Shown in pieces: positions 1 to 8,956 of a DNA stretch of 64,000 nucleotides. Below the pieces are notes generated by a model. That model worked only from the letters and a program-made list of their open reading frames with translations, was not told the DNA's origin and made no database searches. The position numbers and the translations under genes are program-made. The stretch is taken from assembly GCA_019739215.1 (NCBI GenBank), contig JAHHDR010000041.1:1-64000 (forward strand), written 5' to 3'. Origin of the DNA: Rhizobium sp. (lineage in GTDB: Bacteria; Pseudomonadota; Alphaproteobacteria; Rhizobiales; Rhizobiaceae). Positions within the stretch are counted from its first letter, which is position 1. Every line of letters begins with the position of its first letter.

Positions 1-261
1 GTCGAAGGGGCGCATGCCGAGCGCGCGTCGTGCAGCTTCCCGGGCCACGGCGAATGCCGGCACGAGGATGTCGTCGAGCGTTTTGCCGGCTGCAAGCTCT
101 GCCTTGAACGCGTCGGTCTTGGCGCGGAGCTCGGCGTCCGAAAGCGCCTTCATCTGCGGCTCGAGCGCGCTGATCTCGTCGACGCGGGGCTTGTAGGATT
201 TGACGCGGCGATCATTCGAAGAGCCGAACAGTTTGCGGGCGAGGCCGCCGAGACTGACCAT
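1..261 (-). pseudogene. secA: secA 5' fragment (left-arm copy, cut by window edge)
   Basis: These are the first 87 codons of secA, identical to the start of the complete gene at 15876-18593 in mirror orientation. The fragment stops before the Walker A motif, so no ATPase site is present. It runs off base 1; whether more follows depends on whether base 1 is the contig end. Confidence 0.9.
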
Positions 262-499
262 CAGTATGGTCCTTTCCAATATTCAGTTCGAGTTGCTTGC
301 CCGGATCAACTGGCAAAACCCGACAAAAGACGTACCGGCACGCGCCTATATTCGCGCCGCCAAGGCTGCGAGACAGATAAGAGGGGGCCTCTTGCATGTC
401 AACGGGACCGGGTCGAAGTCTCGCTTTTCCGATTGCCTTTTGACCCGAAAAATGCAAATCCCGGACCCGAATTTATAACAACAGGAAAGTGGTCTATCG
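262..499. promoter_or_regulatory. divergent intergenic region secA/ppiC (left copy)
   Basis: These 238 bases lie between the divergent secA and ppiC-like starts and mirror 15638-15875. The secA ribosome site (GGAAAGGA, about nine bases before ATG) lies at its inner end. I could not place -35/-10 boxes with confidence. Confidence 0.4.
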
Positions 500-1357
500 A
501 TGTACCGCAACAAGCTGATTGCTGCCGCCGCGCTCGTCGTGCTGACGGGAATGACCCTTCCCGCCCTGGCGCAGGACGCCAAGGATCCGGTGATCGCCAG
601 GATCGACGGTGTCGAAGTGACGCAGTCGGACCTCAACCTGGCGATGGACAACCTCGATCCCCAGCTCGCCCAGTTGCCCGACGAGCAGAAGAAGCTGGCA
701 GCGCTGTCCACCGTGATCGACGCCAAGCTGATCGCCGAGAAGGCACGCGCGGAAAAGCTCCAGGATACGGCAGAGTTCAAGAACCGGCTGGAATTCATCA
801 TCGACCGCGAACTGCACAACGCCTATTTCAAGAAGCATGTCGTCGACACCATTACCGATGCCGACGTCAAGGCGCGCTACGACGCGGAAATCGCCAAGCT
901 GCCGCCGGTCGAGGAGGTTCGCGCCCGCCACATCCTGGTCAAGACCGAGGACGAGGCCAAGACTGTCCTCAAGGAACTCGGCGAGGGCAAGGACTTCGCT
1001 GAGCTCGCCAAGATCAAGTCCACCGATCCGAACAAGTCCGATGGCGGCGACCTCGGTTACTTCAAGAAGGGCATGATGGTGCCCGAATTCGAGAAGGCCG
1101 CCTTTGAAATGAACAAGGGCGACGTTTCCAAGGCGCCGATCAAGACCCAGTTCGGCTTCCATGTCATCAAGGTCGAGGACAAGCGCAACGCTCCGCCGCC
1201 GGAATTCGACCAGGTCAAGGAACAGGTCAAGCAGATCGTCCTTCGCGACAAGTATATGGAGGTCCTCAAGACCAGCAAGTCGGCTGCCAAGATCGAGATC
1301 GACGATCCGGCGCTGAAGAAGCTCTACGACGAAACCAACGCCCAGCCGGCCAAGTAA
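500..1357 (+). CDS. PpiC/parvulin-type peptidyl-prolyl isomerase (left copy)
   Basis: The 285-aa protein is identical to the right-arm copy at 14780-15637, described there. It has a signal peptide ending near ALA at residue 24, then a SurA/PrsA-like chaperone segment and a parvulin core. It is intact in both arms. Confidence 0.9.
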   Translation: MYRNKLIAAAALVVLTGMTLPALAQDAKDPVIARIDGVEVTQSDLNLAMDNLDPQLAQLPDEQKKLAALSTVIDAKLIAEKARAEKLQDTAEFKNRLEFIIDRELHNAYFKKHVVDTITDADVKARYDAEIAKLPPVEEVRARHILVKTEDEAKTVLKELGEGKDFAELAKIKSTDPNKSDGGDLGYFKKGMMVPEFEKAAFEMNKGDVSKAPIKTQFGFHVIKVEDKRNAPPPEFDQVKEQVKQIVLRDKYMEVLKTSKSAAKIEIDDPALKKLYDETNAQPAK

Positions 1358-1426
1358 CCGTTTCGGGCGGCATCCGCGCACGCGGCTGCCGCCCTCGTCA
1401 ATTCGCCATCTGATCGGACGAGGCCC

Positions 1427-2663
1427 ATGTCGCACGCCGTATCCCCGCTCGCTCCGAAATCCTATCCCGACATGCCGGCCATCGATGGCCTGCGCATGGC
1501 GACCGCCGAAGCCGGCATCAAGTACAAGAACCGCACCGACGTGCTGATGATGGTGTTCGACCAGCCAGCCACTGTGGCCGGCGTCTTCACCCGCTCGAAG
1601 TGCCCATCCGCACCGGTGGATCTCTGCCGGGCCAACCTGGCCGGCGGTAGGGCGCGGGCCGTCGTGGTCAATTCCGGCAATGCCAATGCCTTCACGGGCA
1701 GGAAGGGCCGCGAAGCAACGACGCTGACGGCGCAATCTGCCGCCGAGGCTGTCGGCTGCGCAACGTCGGAAGTCTTCCTCGCATCGACCGGCGTCATCGG
1801 CGAGCCGCTGGATGCGACCAAATTCGCAGGCGTCCTCGGCGACATGAACAGCCGCGGCACCGGCGATTTTTTGGCTCGAAGCCGCCAAAGCGATCATGAC
1901 CACGGACACCTATCCGAAGGTCGCGACCCGCACCGCCGAGCTTGGCGGCGTCACCGTCACCATCAACGGCATTGCCAAGGGGGCCGGCATGATCGCGCCG
2001 GACATGGCGACGATGCTTTCCTTCGTCGTGACCGATGCCGATATCCCCTCCGACATCTTGCAGCACCTGCTGTCGCAGGGTGTCGGCGCGACCTTCAACG
2101 CGGTCACTGTCGATAGCGACACCTCCACCTCGGACACGCTGCTGCTCTTCGCGACCGGCGCGGCCGCCGGGCGCGGCCAGAAGCCCGTTGCCTCGACCGG
2201 CGATGCGGCCGGGTTTGCCGAAGCCTTGAATGCCCTTCTCAAGGATCTCGCGTTGCAGGTCGTCCGTGATGGCGAGGGTGCGCGCAAGATGCTTGAAATC
2301 ACCGTGACCGGTGCCGAGAGTGACGCCAGCGCCAAGCGCATCGCGCTGTCCATTGCCAATTCGCCGCTGGTCAAGACGGCTGCCGCCGGCGAGGACGCAA
2401 ACTGGGGCCGTATCGTCATGGCCGTGGGCAAGGCCGGTGAGCCCGCAGACCGCGACCGGCTGAAGATCTGGTTCGGTGATGTCCGCGTTGCTGTCGACGG
2501 CGAGCGCGACGCAGGCTATTCGGAACAGGCTGCCTCCGCCGTGATGAAGCAGCAGGATATTCCGGTCAGGGTCGATCTCGGGCTCGGTAGCGGCACCGCA
2601 ACGGTCTGGACCTGCGACCTGACCAAGGAATATGTCGAGATCAATGGCGACTACAGAAGCTGA
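1427..2663 (+). pseudogene. argJ: argJ, frameshifted left-arm copy
   Basis: This is the left copy of bifunctional glutamate N-acetyltransferase/ornithine acetyltransferase. A run of six T near 1867-1872 replaces the five seen in the right-arm copy (13475-14710). The frame breaks after about 148 codons and resumes one base later. The upstream part carries the N-terminal beta subunit; the downstream part carries the ATM autocleavage motif and the C-terminal half. Because the right copy is intact and the change is one homopolymer base, a consensus error is more likely than true decay. Confidence 0.88.
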
Positions 2664-3423
2664 GCGGCCCTATCTGCCGCTCGTCCGCCGGCTCGAGGCT
2701 GCGGGCTTCCGGGCATGGCCGGCGGCGCAGGTCAGCTTCGACGGAAGCTGGCAACTCAGGATCACGCCGGGACATCCGTCCAAGCGCCTGAGCAGCCTGG
2801 TGCCGCTCGATCCCTTCGACGGACGCGACATGCAAGCGCGCGTCGCTGCCGCCGAGCGCGCCTTTGTCGCCAACGGCCTGCCCGCAGCGATCCGCCAGTC
2901 GCCGCTTTGCCCACCCGGTCTGCCGCCGTTGCTGCAGAAACTCGGCTGGCATCGCGGCTATGAGACACAGGTCATGACCGGTGATCTCGATACGCTCGAC
3001 CTCGGCACCGGCATCGATCATCTGCCGACCCATGACATCCAGCGCTTTGCCGAGGCCTGCGTGAGGATCGACAGCGCGCGCGACACGACTCCGGCAACGG
3101 TGGCATCGATAATAGCCGCCATCGAGCCGGCGGCCGGTCTGTTCCTGATGGAAGGTCCGGACGGACCGACGGCCGTGGGAATCTGCGTGCAGGACTTCGA
3201 TCTCGCTGGCATCCAGCAGGTGGTGGTGGAAGCCTCGGCGCGCCGGCGGGGGATCGGCCGCGAACTGGTCTGCTCGTCCTTGCGCTGGGGTCGCTTGCGC
3301 GGCGCGCGGCAGGCCTGGCTGCAGGTCCTCGCCAGCAACGCCAGGGCCATTGCGCTTTACGAGTCCATGGGTTTCAGCACCGCATACAGCTATGCCTACT
3401 GGCAGAAGGAAGCATGGACATGA
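2644..3423 (+). CDS. GNAT N-acetyltransferase (left copy)
   Basis: The sequence is identical to 12715-13494. The start ATG at 2644 lies inside the last codons of argJ, so the genes overlap by 20 bases and are probably translationally coupled. The C-terminal GNAT fold shows the R-R-G-I-G-x-x-L acetyl-CoA loop. See the right-arm entry. Confidence 0.82.
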   Translation: MATTEAERPYLPLVRRLEAAGFRAWPAAQVSFDGSWQLRITPGHPSKRLSSLVPLDPFDGRDMQARVAAAERAFVANGLPAAIRQSPLCPPGLPPLLQKLGWHRGYETQVMTGDLDTLDLGTGIDHLPTHDIQRFAEACVRIDSARDTTPATVASIIAAIEPAAGLFLMEGPDGPTAVGICVQDFDLAGIQQVVVEASARRRGIGRELVCSSLRWGRLRGARQAWLQVLASNARAIALYESMGFSTAYSYAYWQKEAWT

Positions 3424-3833
3424 GCGACGCGAGGAAGATCGTGCTGGTCGCCGCCTGCGCCCTCATCGATGCCGATCGCCGGGTGCTGATCGCGCAACGG
3501 CCCGAGGGAAAGCCGATGGCCGGGCTATGGGAATTTCCCGGCGGCAAGGTGGAGCAGGGCGAGACGCCCGAGGAAACCCTCATCCGGGAACTCGAGGAGG
3601 AACTGGGCATCGTCACGCAGGTGCCCTGCCTTGCGCCGCTGACCTTCGCATCGCATGCCTATGATGATTTTCACCTGCTGATGCCGCTCTATATCTGCCG
3701 ACGCTACGAGGGCATCGCCCGCGGACTCGAGGGTCAGGCCGTCAAATGGGTCAGGACACGCGATCTGCGCGACTATCCGATGCCTGCCGCCGACGAGCCG
3801 CTTGTGCCGTTTCTGGTCGATCTTCTGGGATAA
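3414..3833 (+). CDS. mutT: MutT-type Nudix hydrolase (left copy)
   Basis: The 139-aa protein is identical to 12305-12724. The Nudix box is complete (G-x5-E-x7-R-E-x-x-E-E-x-G-I). The start overlaps the end of the GNAT gene by ten bases; an alternative ATG at 3420 would give an ATGA junction. Confidence 0.87.
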   Translation: MDMSDARKIVLVAACALIDADRRVLIAQRPEGKPMAGLWEFPGGKVEQGETPEETLIRELEEELGIVTQVPCLAPLTFASHAYDDFHLLMPLYICRRYEGIARGLEGQAVKWVRTRDLRDYPMPAADEPLVPFLVDLLG

Positions 3834-3940
3834 CCGGCACCAACAGAGTTAAGAATAGGTTTCCGTTAAGACTCTGTTTAGGAGCCTGTGGCAAAAATCG
3901 ACTTCATCTAGGAAGCTGATTTCTCTGCAGGACCGAGGAC

Positions 3941-4261
3941 ATGAACGAAGAGCACTGGCATGAATCGCCGGAGCGGGACCCTGTCGCGAGCCGATCCAAC
4001 AGGATGGGCACGCTCAACATGGCTCTCCTTTTCGGAACCGCAGCGATTGCGTTGACGCTGATCGTGACCCCCATGCTGGCACCGGGCAAATCGGGCGACC
4101 GCATGCAGGCCAGCACCATGGACTATGATAACATCACCACCGGGTCGGTTCCGTCGGCTGACGGCAAGACCAAGCGCTACACGATCCGCCGCAGCGTGCT
4201 GTCGGAAAACCCCGGCGATGTCTGCATCATCGGGCAGGACGGCACCAAGACCGGCTGCTGA
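3941..4261 (+). CDS. conserved small membrane-anchored protein (left copy)
   Basis: The 106-aa protein is identical to 11877-12197. It has a cytosolic polar N-terminus, one hydrophobic segment at about residues 27-46, and a C-terminal domain ending in Cys. No function is recognised. Confidence 0.7.
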   Translation: MNEEHWHESPERDPVASRSNRMGTLNMALLFGTAAIALTLIVTPMLAPGKSGDRMQASTMDYDNITTGSVPSADGKTKRYTIRRSVLSENPGDVCIIGQDGTKTGC

Positions 4262-4286
4262 AAACGATTTGCTGCGGCATGCATGG

Positions 4287-4314
4287 GAGCCCGGTTTGTC
4301 CGGGCTCTTTTCAT
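4287..4314 (+). terminator. rho-independent terminator (left copy)
   Basis: A stem GAGCCCGG / CCGGGCTC with loop TTTGT is followed by TTTT. It sits between the small membrane protein and the convergent methyltransferase. Confidence 0.85.
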
Positions 4315-5174
4315 TCCGGCCGCTTCGCCGGCTTCAGCGCATCCGCCAGCCGCACCGTCGCCGAGCCCGGCTTGAGTGGCCTGGGCTGGCTTTCATGCGG
4401 CGCCCATCCCGAAAGATAGACGATGGCGAAGGTGGCGCGGATCCGGCCATCAGGATCGGCGTGCCGTTCGGCATAGAGCCTGGCGGCTTCGAGAAAGAAT
4501 CCGCGCGGGACCGGCCTGCGCGAACGGTTCGCGAGCGCGTTGGTCATGCCGAAGGCGCGGAGATCCTTCATCAGGCCGAAAAGCGAAGGATAGCGCACGG
4601 TGTAGGACTCGACATCCGCCACGGGCAGCGCGAAGCCGGCGCGCTGCAGCAGCGCACCGATGGAACGAACGTCGCCGAAAGGCGCCACGCGCGGGCTGGC
4701 GCCGCCATGCATGCGTGCCTCCGTCTCGAGCAGCACGTCGTTGAGTTCGGCAAGCGTGCCGGCCGCAGGGATTGCGGCGAGAAACAGCCCGTCCGGCTTC
4801 AGCGCGCGCCGGATACGGACCAGGCTGCCGGGCAGGTCATTGACCATGTGCAGGCCGAGCGGGGCCAGGACAAGGTTGAGGCTGTCTGCTTCGAGCGGCA
4901 TGTCTTCGAGATCGTCAGCGAAAACATCGACCGCGCCGGCACTATCGACACGCGTGATCTCGCCGATCTTGCCGGTCGCCATCGCCGCGCGCGCGACCGC
5001 GCCGGTACCGCCGAAGAGTTCTGCCGCGCGCTCGAACCGGCGTTCCACGGCCATCAGCCGGAAGGCCATTTCCTCGGCCGCGATGTCCAGCAGGAAACCC
5101 GCTTTCGGATCGAAGTTCCGGGCTGCGCGCCGGCGCCGCTCGGCCACCAGGGAAGGGTCGAAGAGGTGGTCCAT
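4311..5174 (-). CDS. SAM-dependent methyltransferase, NDUFAF5/BioC-like (left copy)
   Basis: The 287-aa protein is identical to 10964-11827. The start MDHLF was preferred over the upstream in-frame ATG at 5207 because related proteins begin there. Details are under the right-arm copy. Confidence 0.82.
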   Translation of the reverse strand: MDHLFDPSLVAERRRRAARNFDPKAGFLLDIAAEEMAFRLMAVERRFERAAELFGGTGAVARAAMATGKIGEITRVDSAGAVDVFADDLEDMPLEADSLNLVLAPLGLHMVNDLPGSLVRIRRALKPDGLFLAAIPAAGTLAELNDVLLETEARMHGGASPRVAPFGDVRSIGALLQRAGFALPVADVESYTVRYPSLFGLMKDLRAFGMTNALANRSRRPVPRGFFLEAARLYAERHADPDGRIRATFAIVYLSGWAPHESQPRPLKPGSATVRLADALKPAKRPE

Positions 5175-5227
5175 GATTCTCCGCCAGTTTTCTCGCAAAG
5201 TCACCAAGCCCGATGTATTGTCAAGGA

Positions 5228-6028
5228 ATGGAGAATTTTCGACCCCATCCGCGTCGACCCTATTTCACGCCGCTCCTGTTCGCGAAGGCCAGGGCCGGCT
5301 GGCGGCGCGCGTCGGACTTCCTTTTCCCGCCCGGCTGCCCCGCCTGCGGCCGACGCATGGCGGATCACGGCGCGCTTTGCCAGTCCTGCTGGCGCGGCAT
5401 CCAGTTTATCGAGCGGCCCTATTGCGAGGTGTACGGAACCCCCTTCGCCCACGACCTCGGTGCCGGCTTCCTGTCGGCCGAGGCAATCGCCAACCCGCCG
5501 GTTTTCGACCGCTTGCGGGCTGTGTGCACCCTGGACGGCGTCGCCAGCAAGCTTGTCCACGGCCTCAAGTACCGCGACCGGACCGAACTGGCCCCGATGA
5601 TGGGCGGGTGGATGGCGCGCGCCGGCAAGGAGATCATCCAGGATTGCGACGTCATCGTGCCGGTGCCGCTGCATCGCTGGCGGCTGCTGTCGCGGCGCTT
5701 CAACCAGGCCGCGGATCTTGCGCGCGCCCTTGCGGCGGCGACAGGCAAGCCGATGGCTGCCAATGCCCTCGGCCGCAGGCGCCGCACCCGCCAGCAGGTC
5801 GGGCTCGGCAAGGCGGCACGCGAGGCCAACATGAAGGGGGCCTTCGAAGTGACCTTGCAGGGAAAGTCGGACCTTCGCGGCAAGCGCGTGCTGCTCGTCG
5901 ATGATGTCTATACCACCGGGGCGACGATTTCAGCCGCGACGCGGGCCCTGAAACGCGCCGGTGTCTCAAAGGTCGACGTGCTGACATTCGCGATGGCCTT
6001 TGCAAGACAGGGTGCCGGCATTATATGA
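5228..6028 (+). CDS. comF: ComF family phosphoribosyltransferase-like protein (left copy)
   Basis: The 266-aa protein is identical to 10110-10910. It shows the N-terminal CPxCG...CxxCW zinc-finger-like motif and the PRTase loop VLLVDDVYTTGAT. It is divergent from the methyltransferase. Confidence 0.87.
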   Translation: MENFRPHPRRPYFTPLLFAKARAGWRRASDFLFPPGCPACGRRMADHGALCQSCWRGIQFIERPYCEVYGTPFAHDLGAGFLSAEAIANPPVFDRLRAVCTLDGVASKLVHGLKYRDRTELAPMMGGWMARAGKEIIQDCDVIVPVPLHRWRLLSRRFNQAADLARALAAATGKPMAANALGRRRRTRQQVGLGKAAREANMKGAFEVTLQGKSDLRGKRVLLVDDVYTTGATISAATRALKRAGVSKVDVLTFAMAFARQGAGII

Positions 6029-6065
6029 GAAATCAGCGGGTTCGGCCCAAAGTTCGGAGAAGCAC

Positions 6066-6323
6066 ATGGCATCCGTCGTGATCTATACGCGGCAATATTG
6101 CGGCTACTGCTCGGCCGCCAAGGCTCTGCTCGAAAACAAGGGTGTCGATTACGTCGAGCATGACGCCACCGGCAAGCCGGAGCTTCGTGCCGAAATGATC
6201 CAGAAGGCGCAGGGCCACAGCACGTTTCCGCAGATCTTCATCGACGGACGCCATGTCGGCGGCTGCGACGACATCCATGCGCTGGATCGGGCCGGCAAGC
6301 TCGATTCCCTGCTGGCGGCCTAG
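6066..6323 (+). CDS. grxC: glutaredoxin 3 (left copy)
   Basis: The 85-aa protein is identical to 9815-10072. The active site is C-G-Y-C, followed by the TFPQIF cis-proline segment and GGCDD glutathione-binding motif. It is followed four bases later by the amidase gene. Confidence 0.9.
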   Translation: MASVVIYTRQYCGYCSAAKALLENKGVDYVEHDATGKPELRAEMIQKAQGHSTFPQIFIDGRHVGGCDDIHALDRAGKLDSLLAA

Positions 6324-6327
6324 GATC

Positions 6328-7180
6328 ATGGTCAAGGTCGCAGCCATCCAGATGTGCTCCGGAATGGAGCCCGAACGCAACATTGCCAGCATGGACGCGC
6401 TGGTGCGCAAGGCGCAGGCCGCCGGAGCCGTCTACGTGCAGACGCCGGAGATGACCGGCGCGCTGCTGCGGGACAAGGCCGGGCTTCGCGCGATCCTGAA
6501 GCCGGAAAGCGCTGATCCCGTGGCAGTCAGGGCATCGGCGCTGGCGCGCGAACTCGGCATCCACGTCCATGTCGGTTCGACGGCTATCCTGCTCGACGAC
6601 GGCAAGGTCGCCAATCGCGGCCTCTTGTACGGGCCGGACGGACTGCTGGTGGCGCGCTACGACAAGATCCACATGTTCGACGTCGATCTCGACAATGGTG
6701 AAAGCTGGCGCGAGAGCGCCACCTACCGGGCCGGCGACGAGGCGCGAATGGTCCAGCTGCCCTTCGGCCGCATGGGCTTTGCGATCTGCTACGATGTCCG
6801 CTTTCCCCAGCTCTTCCGAGCCGAGGCGCTGGCCGGGGCGGAAATCATGACCGTGCCCGCCGCCTTCACCCGCCAGACCGGCGAGGCGCACTGGGACGTG
6901 CTTCTGCGCGCCCGCGCGATCGAGAATGGCGCCTTCGTCATTGCCGCGGCGCAGGCCGGGTTGCACGAGGATGGTCGCGAGACATTTCGGCCATTCGATG
7001 ATCGTCCGATCCCTGGGGCAGGGTTTTGTCCGCGGCTGGCGGAACCGGCGAGGCCGTCGTCATCGCCGATATCGACCTGGCCGAGGTCGCCGCGGGCCCG
7101 CCGCAAGATCCCCAACCTCCGCAATGCCAGGGGAATTTCACGTGGCTGAAAGCGCGGCTCGCACGGCCGCGGTGGCGTGA
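6328..7180 (+). pseudogene. carbon-nitrogen hydrolase (nitrilase family), frameshifted left copy
   Basis: The first ~210 codons read cleanly and carry the nitrilase catalytic set: Glu in the TPEM region, Lys in YDKIHMFD, Cys in GFAICYDVRFP. After about 6960 the frame is broken several times. Compared with the expected protein, one T and one G are missing and an extra G is present near 7132. The extra bases near 7008 (GTCCGATCC) and 7090 (GCGGGCCCG) are shared with the right arm. The stop at 7178-7180 is the family's likely natural end (about 284 aa). Confidence 0.82.
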
Positions 7181-7184
7181 CGTA

Positions 7185-7615
7185 TTGATTCATTATTCGC
7201 TCCAGTGTGAACAGGAAACATGGCTTCGAGGGCTGGTTTGCCTCGAGCGAGGATTTCGAGCGCCAGCAGGCAAAGGGGCTGCTGGCCTGCCCCCATTGCA
7301 ACTCCCTCAAGGTCTCCAAGGTGCTGATGGCGCCGAATGTGGCCACAGGCCGCCAGAAGGAACGGACGCAGGTCGTGGCCATGGACACCATGCGCCGCGA
7401 GACCATTGCCAAGATCAAGGAGGCGGTCCAGGAAATCCGTGCCAATGCCGAGGATGTCGGCGAGAAGTTTCCCGAAGAGGCCGCGGAAAATCCATTACGG
7501 CGAAAGCGAAGCCCGCGGCATCATCGGCCAGGCCTCGCCCGAAGAGGCCCGCGCGCTTGTCGAAGAGGGCATCGAGATCGCGCCGCTACCGATCTTGCCC
7601 GATGATCAGCACTGA
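7185..7615 (+). pseudogene. DUF1178 family protein, frameshifted left copy
   Basis: This follows four bases after the amidase with a likely TTG start. The recognisable core includes FEGWFASSEDF, the zinc-type LACPHCNS and LMAPNVATGR. The frame is disturbed near 7210 and 7490, and the C-terminus ILPDDQH recovers in another frame. The right arm has different indels at the same gene, so an intact about 143-aa gene probably exists in the organism. Confidence 0.75.
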
Positions 7616-7756
7616 TCGACGCCCCAGGGGCCACGGTTGTCATCATTTAACGGTTTTCGCGGAAAATGCGACGGGGGCCAACCGTTTTCTTAACCTTGAT
7701 ATGTGAGAACCGAAGTCGTTTCGTATTGCGTCACACATTATCGAGTATTGCGTCCC

Positions 7757-8068
7757 ATGGCCCTTCTCCAGGCATCCGGAAAGGACTTGCCGGATCCCGG
7801 TCCGGGCGGGCTGAAAAGCCTGCCCGGAAGGGCCTACGGGCTGCTGACCTCGAATGAAGGCGACGGCAGGGCAAGCCGCAACGCGCTGATCGCCTTTGCC
7901 ATTCGCGTGCTCTCGGCCGCCATCGCCTTCGTCTCGCAGGTCATCATGGCCCGGATGATGGGCCAGCACGAGTACGGCATCTTTGTCTTCGTCTGGGTGC
8001 TGGTCGTGCTGATCGGCAATTTCTCCTGCCTCGGCTTCCACTCCGCGCAGATCCGCTTCCTGCCTCAA
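7757..8068 (+). pseudogene. LPS/polysaccharide flippase N-terminal fragment (left copy, cut at axis)
   Basis: 104 codons of a Wzx/MATE-like flippase: a polar N-terminus, then RNALIAFAIR and two hydrophobic segments, with the VIMARMMG motif typical of polysaccharide exporters. The genuine reading stops at the palindrome axis. Past the axis the frame continues as meaningless antisense to 8944. A complete family member would be about 450-500 aa. Confidence 0.78.
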
Positions 8069-8096
8069 TTGCGGCAGGAAGCGGATCTGCGCGGAG
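8041..8096. other. palindrome axis
   Basis: The two arms meet around the self-complementary hexamer CAATTG (8066-8071). One mismatched pair (T8065/C8072) sits beside it, followed by perfectly complementary GC-rich arms. There is no spacer, no mobile-element end and no target-site duplication. The axis splits an otherwise normal flippase reading frame. Confidence 0.9.
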
Positions 8097-8380
8097 TGGA
8101 AGCCGAGGCAGGAGAAATTGCCGATCAGCACGACCAGCACCCAGACGAAGACAAAGATGCCGTACTCGTGCTGGCCCATCATCCGGGCCATGATGACCTG
8201 CGAGACGAAGGCGATGGCGGCCGAGAGCACGCGAATGGCAAAGGCGATCAGCGCGTTGCGGCTTGCCCTGCCGTCGCCTTCATTCGAGGTCAGCAGCCCG
8301 TAGGCCCTTCCGGGCAGGCTTTTCAGCCCGCCCGGACCGGGATCCGGCAAGTCCTTTCCGGATGCCTGGAGAAGGGCCAT
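8069..8380 (-). pseudogene. LPS/polysaccharide flippase N-terminal fragment (right arm, cut at axis)
   Basis: This is the same 104-codon N-terminus as at 7757-8068, in mirror orientation. In a normal assembly this gene would continue downstream of DUF1178, away from secA. The rest of the gene and of the chromosome in that direction is missing from the window. The likely role is moving lipid-linked sugar units across the inner membrane; the product is unknown. Confidence 0.78.
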
Positions 8381-8519
8381 GGGACGCAATACTCGATATG
8401 TGTGACGCAATACGAACGACTTCGGTTCTCACATATCAAGGTTAAGAAAACGGTTGGCCCCCGTCGCATTTTCCGCGAAAAACCGTTAAATGATGACAAC
8501 CGTGGCCCTGGGGCGTCGA

Positions 8520-8952
8520 TCAGTGCTGATCATCGGGCAAGATCGGTAGCGGCGCGATCTCGATGGCCCTCTTCGACAAGCGCGCGGGCCTCTTCGGGCG
8601 AGGCCTGGGCCGATGATGCCGCGGGCTTCGCTTTCGCCGTAATGGATTTTCCGCGCCTCTTCGGGAAACTTCTCGCCGACATCCTCGGCATTGGCACGGA
8701 TTTCCTGGACCGCCTCCTTGATCTTGGCAATGGTCTCGCGGCGCATGGTGTCCATGGCCACGACCTGCGTCCGTTCCTTCTGGCGGCCTGTGGCCACATT
8801 CGGCGCCATCAGCACCTTGGAGACCTTGAGGGAGTTGCAATGGGGGCAGGCCAGCAGCCCCTTTGCCTGCTGGCGCTCGAAATCCTCGCTCGAGGCAAAC
8901 CAGCCCTCGAAGCCATGTTTCCTGTTTCACACTGGAGCGAATAATGAATCAA
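8520..8952 (-). pseudogene. DUF1178 family protein, frameshifted right copy
   Basis: The start is TTG at 8950-8952, reading LIHYSLQCETG. The frame then shifts near CETG (extra A bases); the core LACPHCNS...LMAPNVATGR is followed in frame by the correct FPEEARKIHYGES, and then shifts again at an extra C before QASPEE and in GGGCC. Errors differ from the left arm. The family is small, with a zinc-ribbon-like N-terminus and unknown function. It normally sits behind the nitrilase-family gene, as here (four-base gap). Confidence 0.75.
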
Positions 8953-8956
8953 TACG

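Noticed and set aside
4125..5600. A 491-codon plus-strand frame (and its mirror 10538-12013)
   Set aside because: It spans convergent and divergent genes, covers intergenic DNA and terminators and resembles no family.
8041..8096. The axis as a hairpin telomere of a linear replicon, as in Agrobacterium
   Set aside because: Such telomeres do not cut conserved genes, and the neighbouring secA/argJ cluster is normally on the circular chromosome.
8163..8300. Repeats near the axis as a CRISPR array
   Set aside because: The only repetition is the mirror copy of the flippase gene; there are no spaced direct repeats.
7703..8944. A 413-codon open frame crossing the palindrome axis
   Set aside because: Its second half is simply the antisense of the right arm; it is a by-product of the palindrome.
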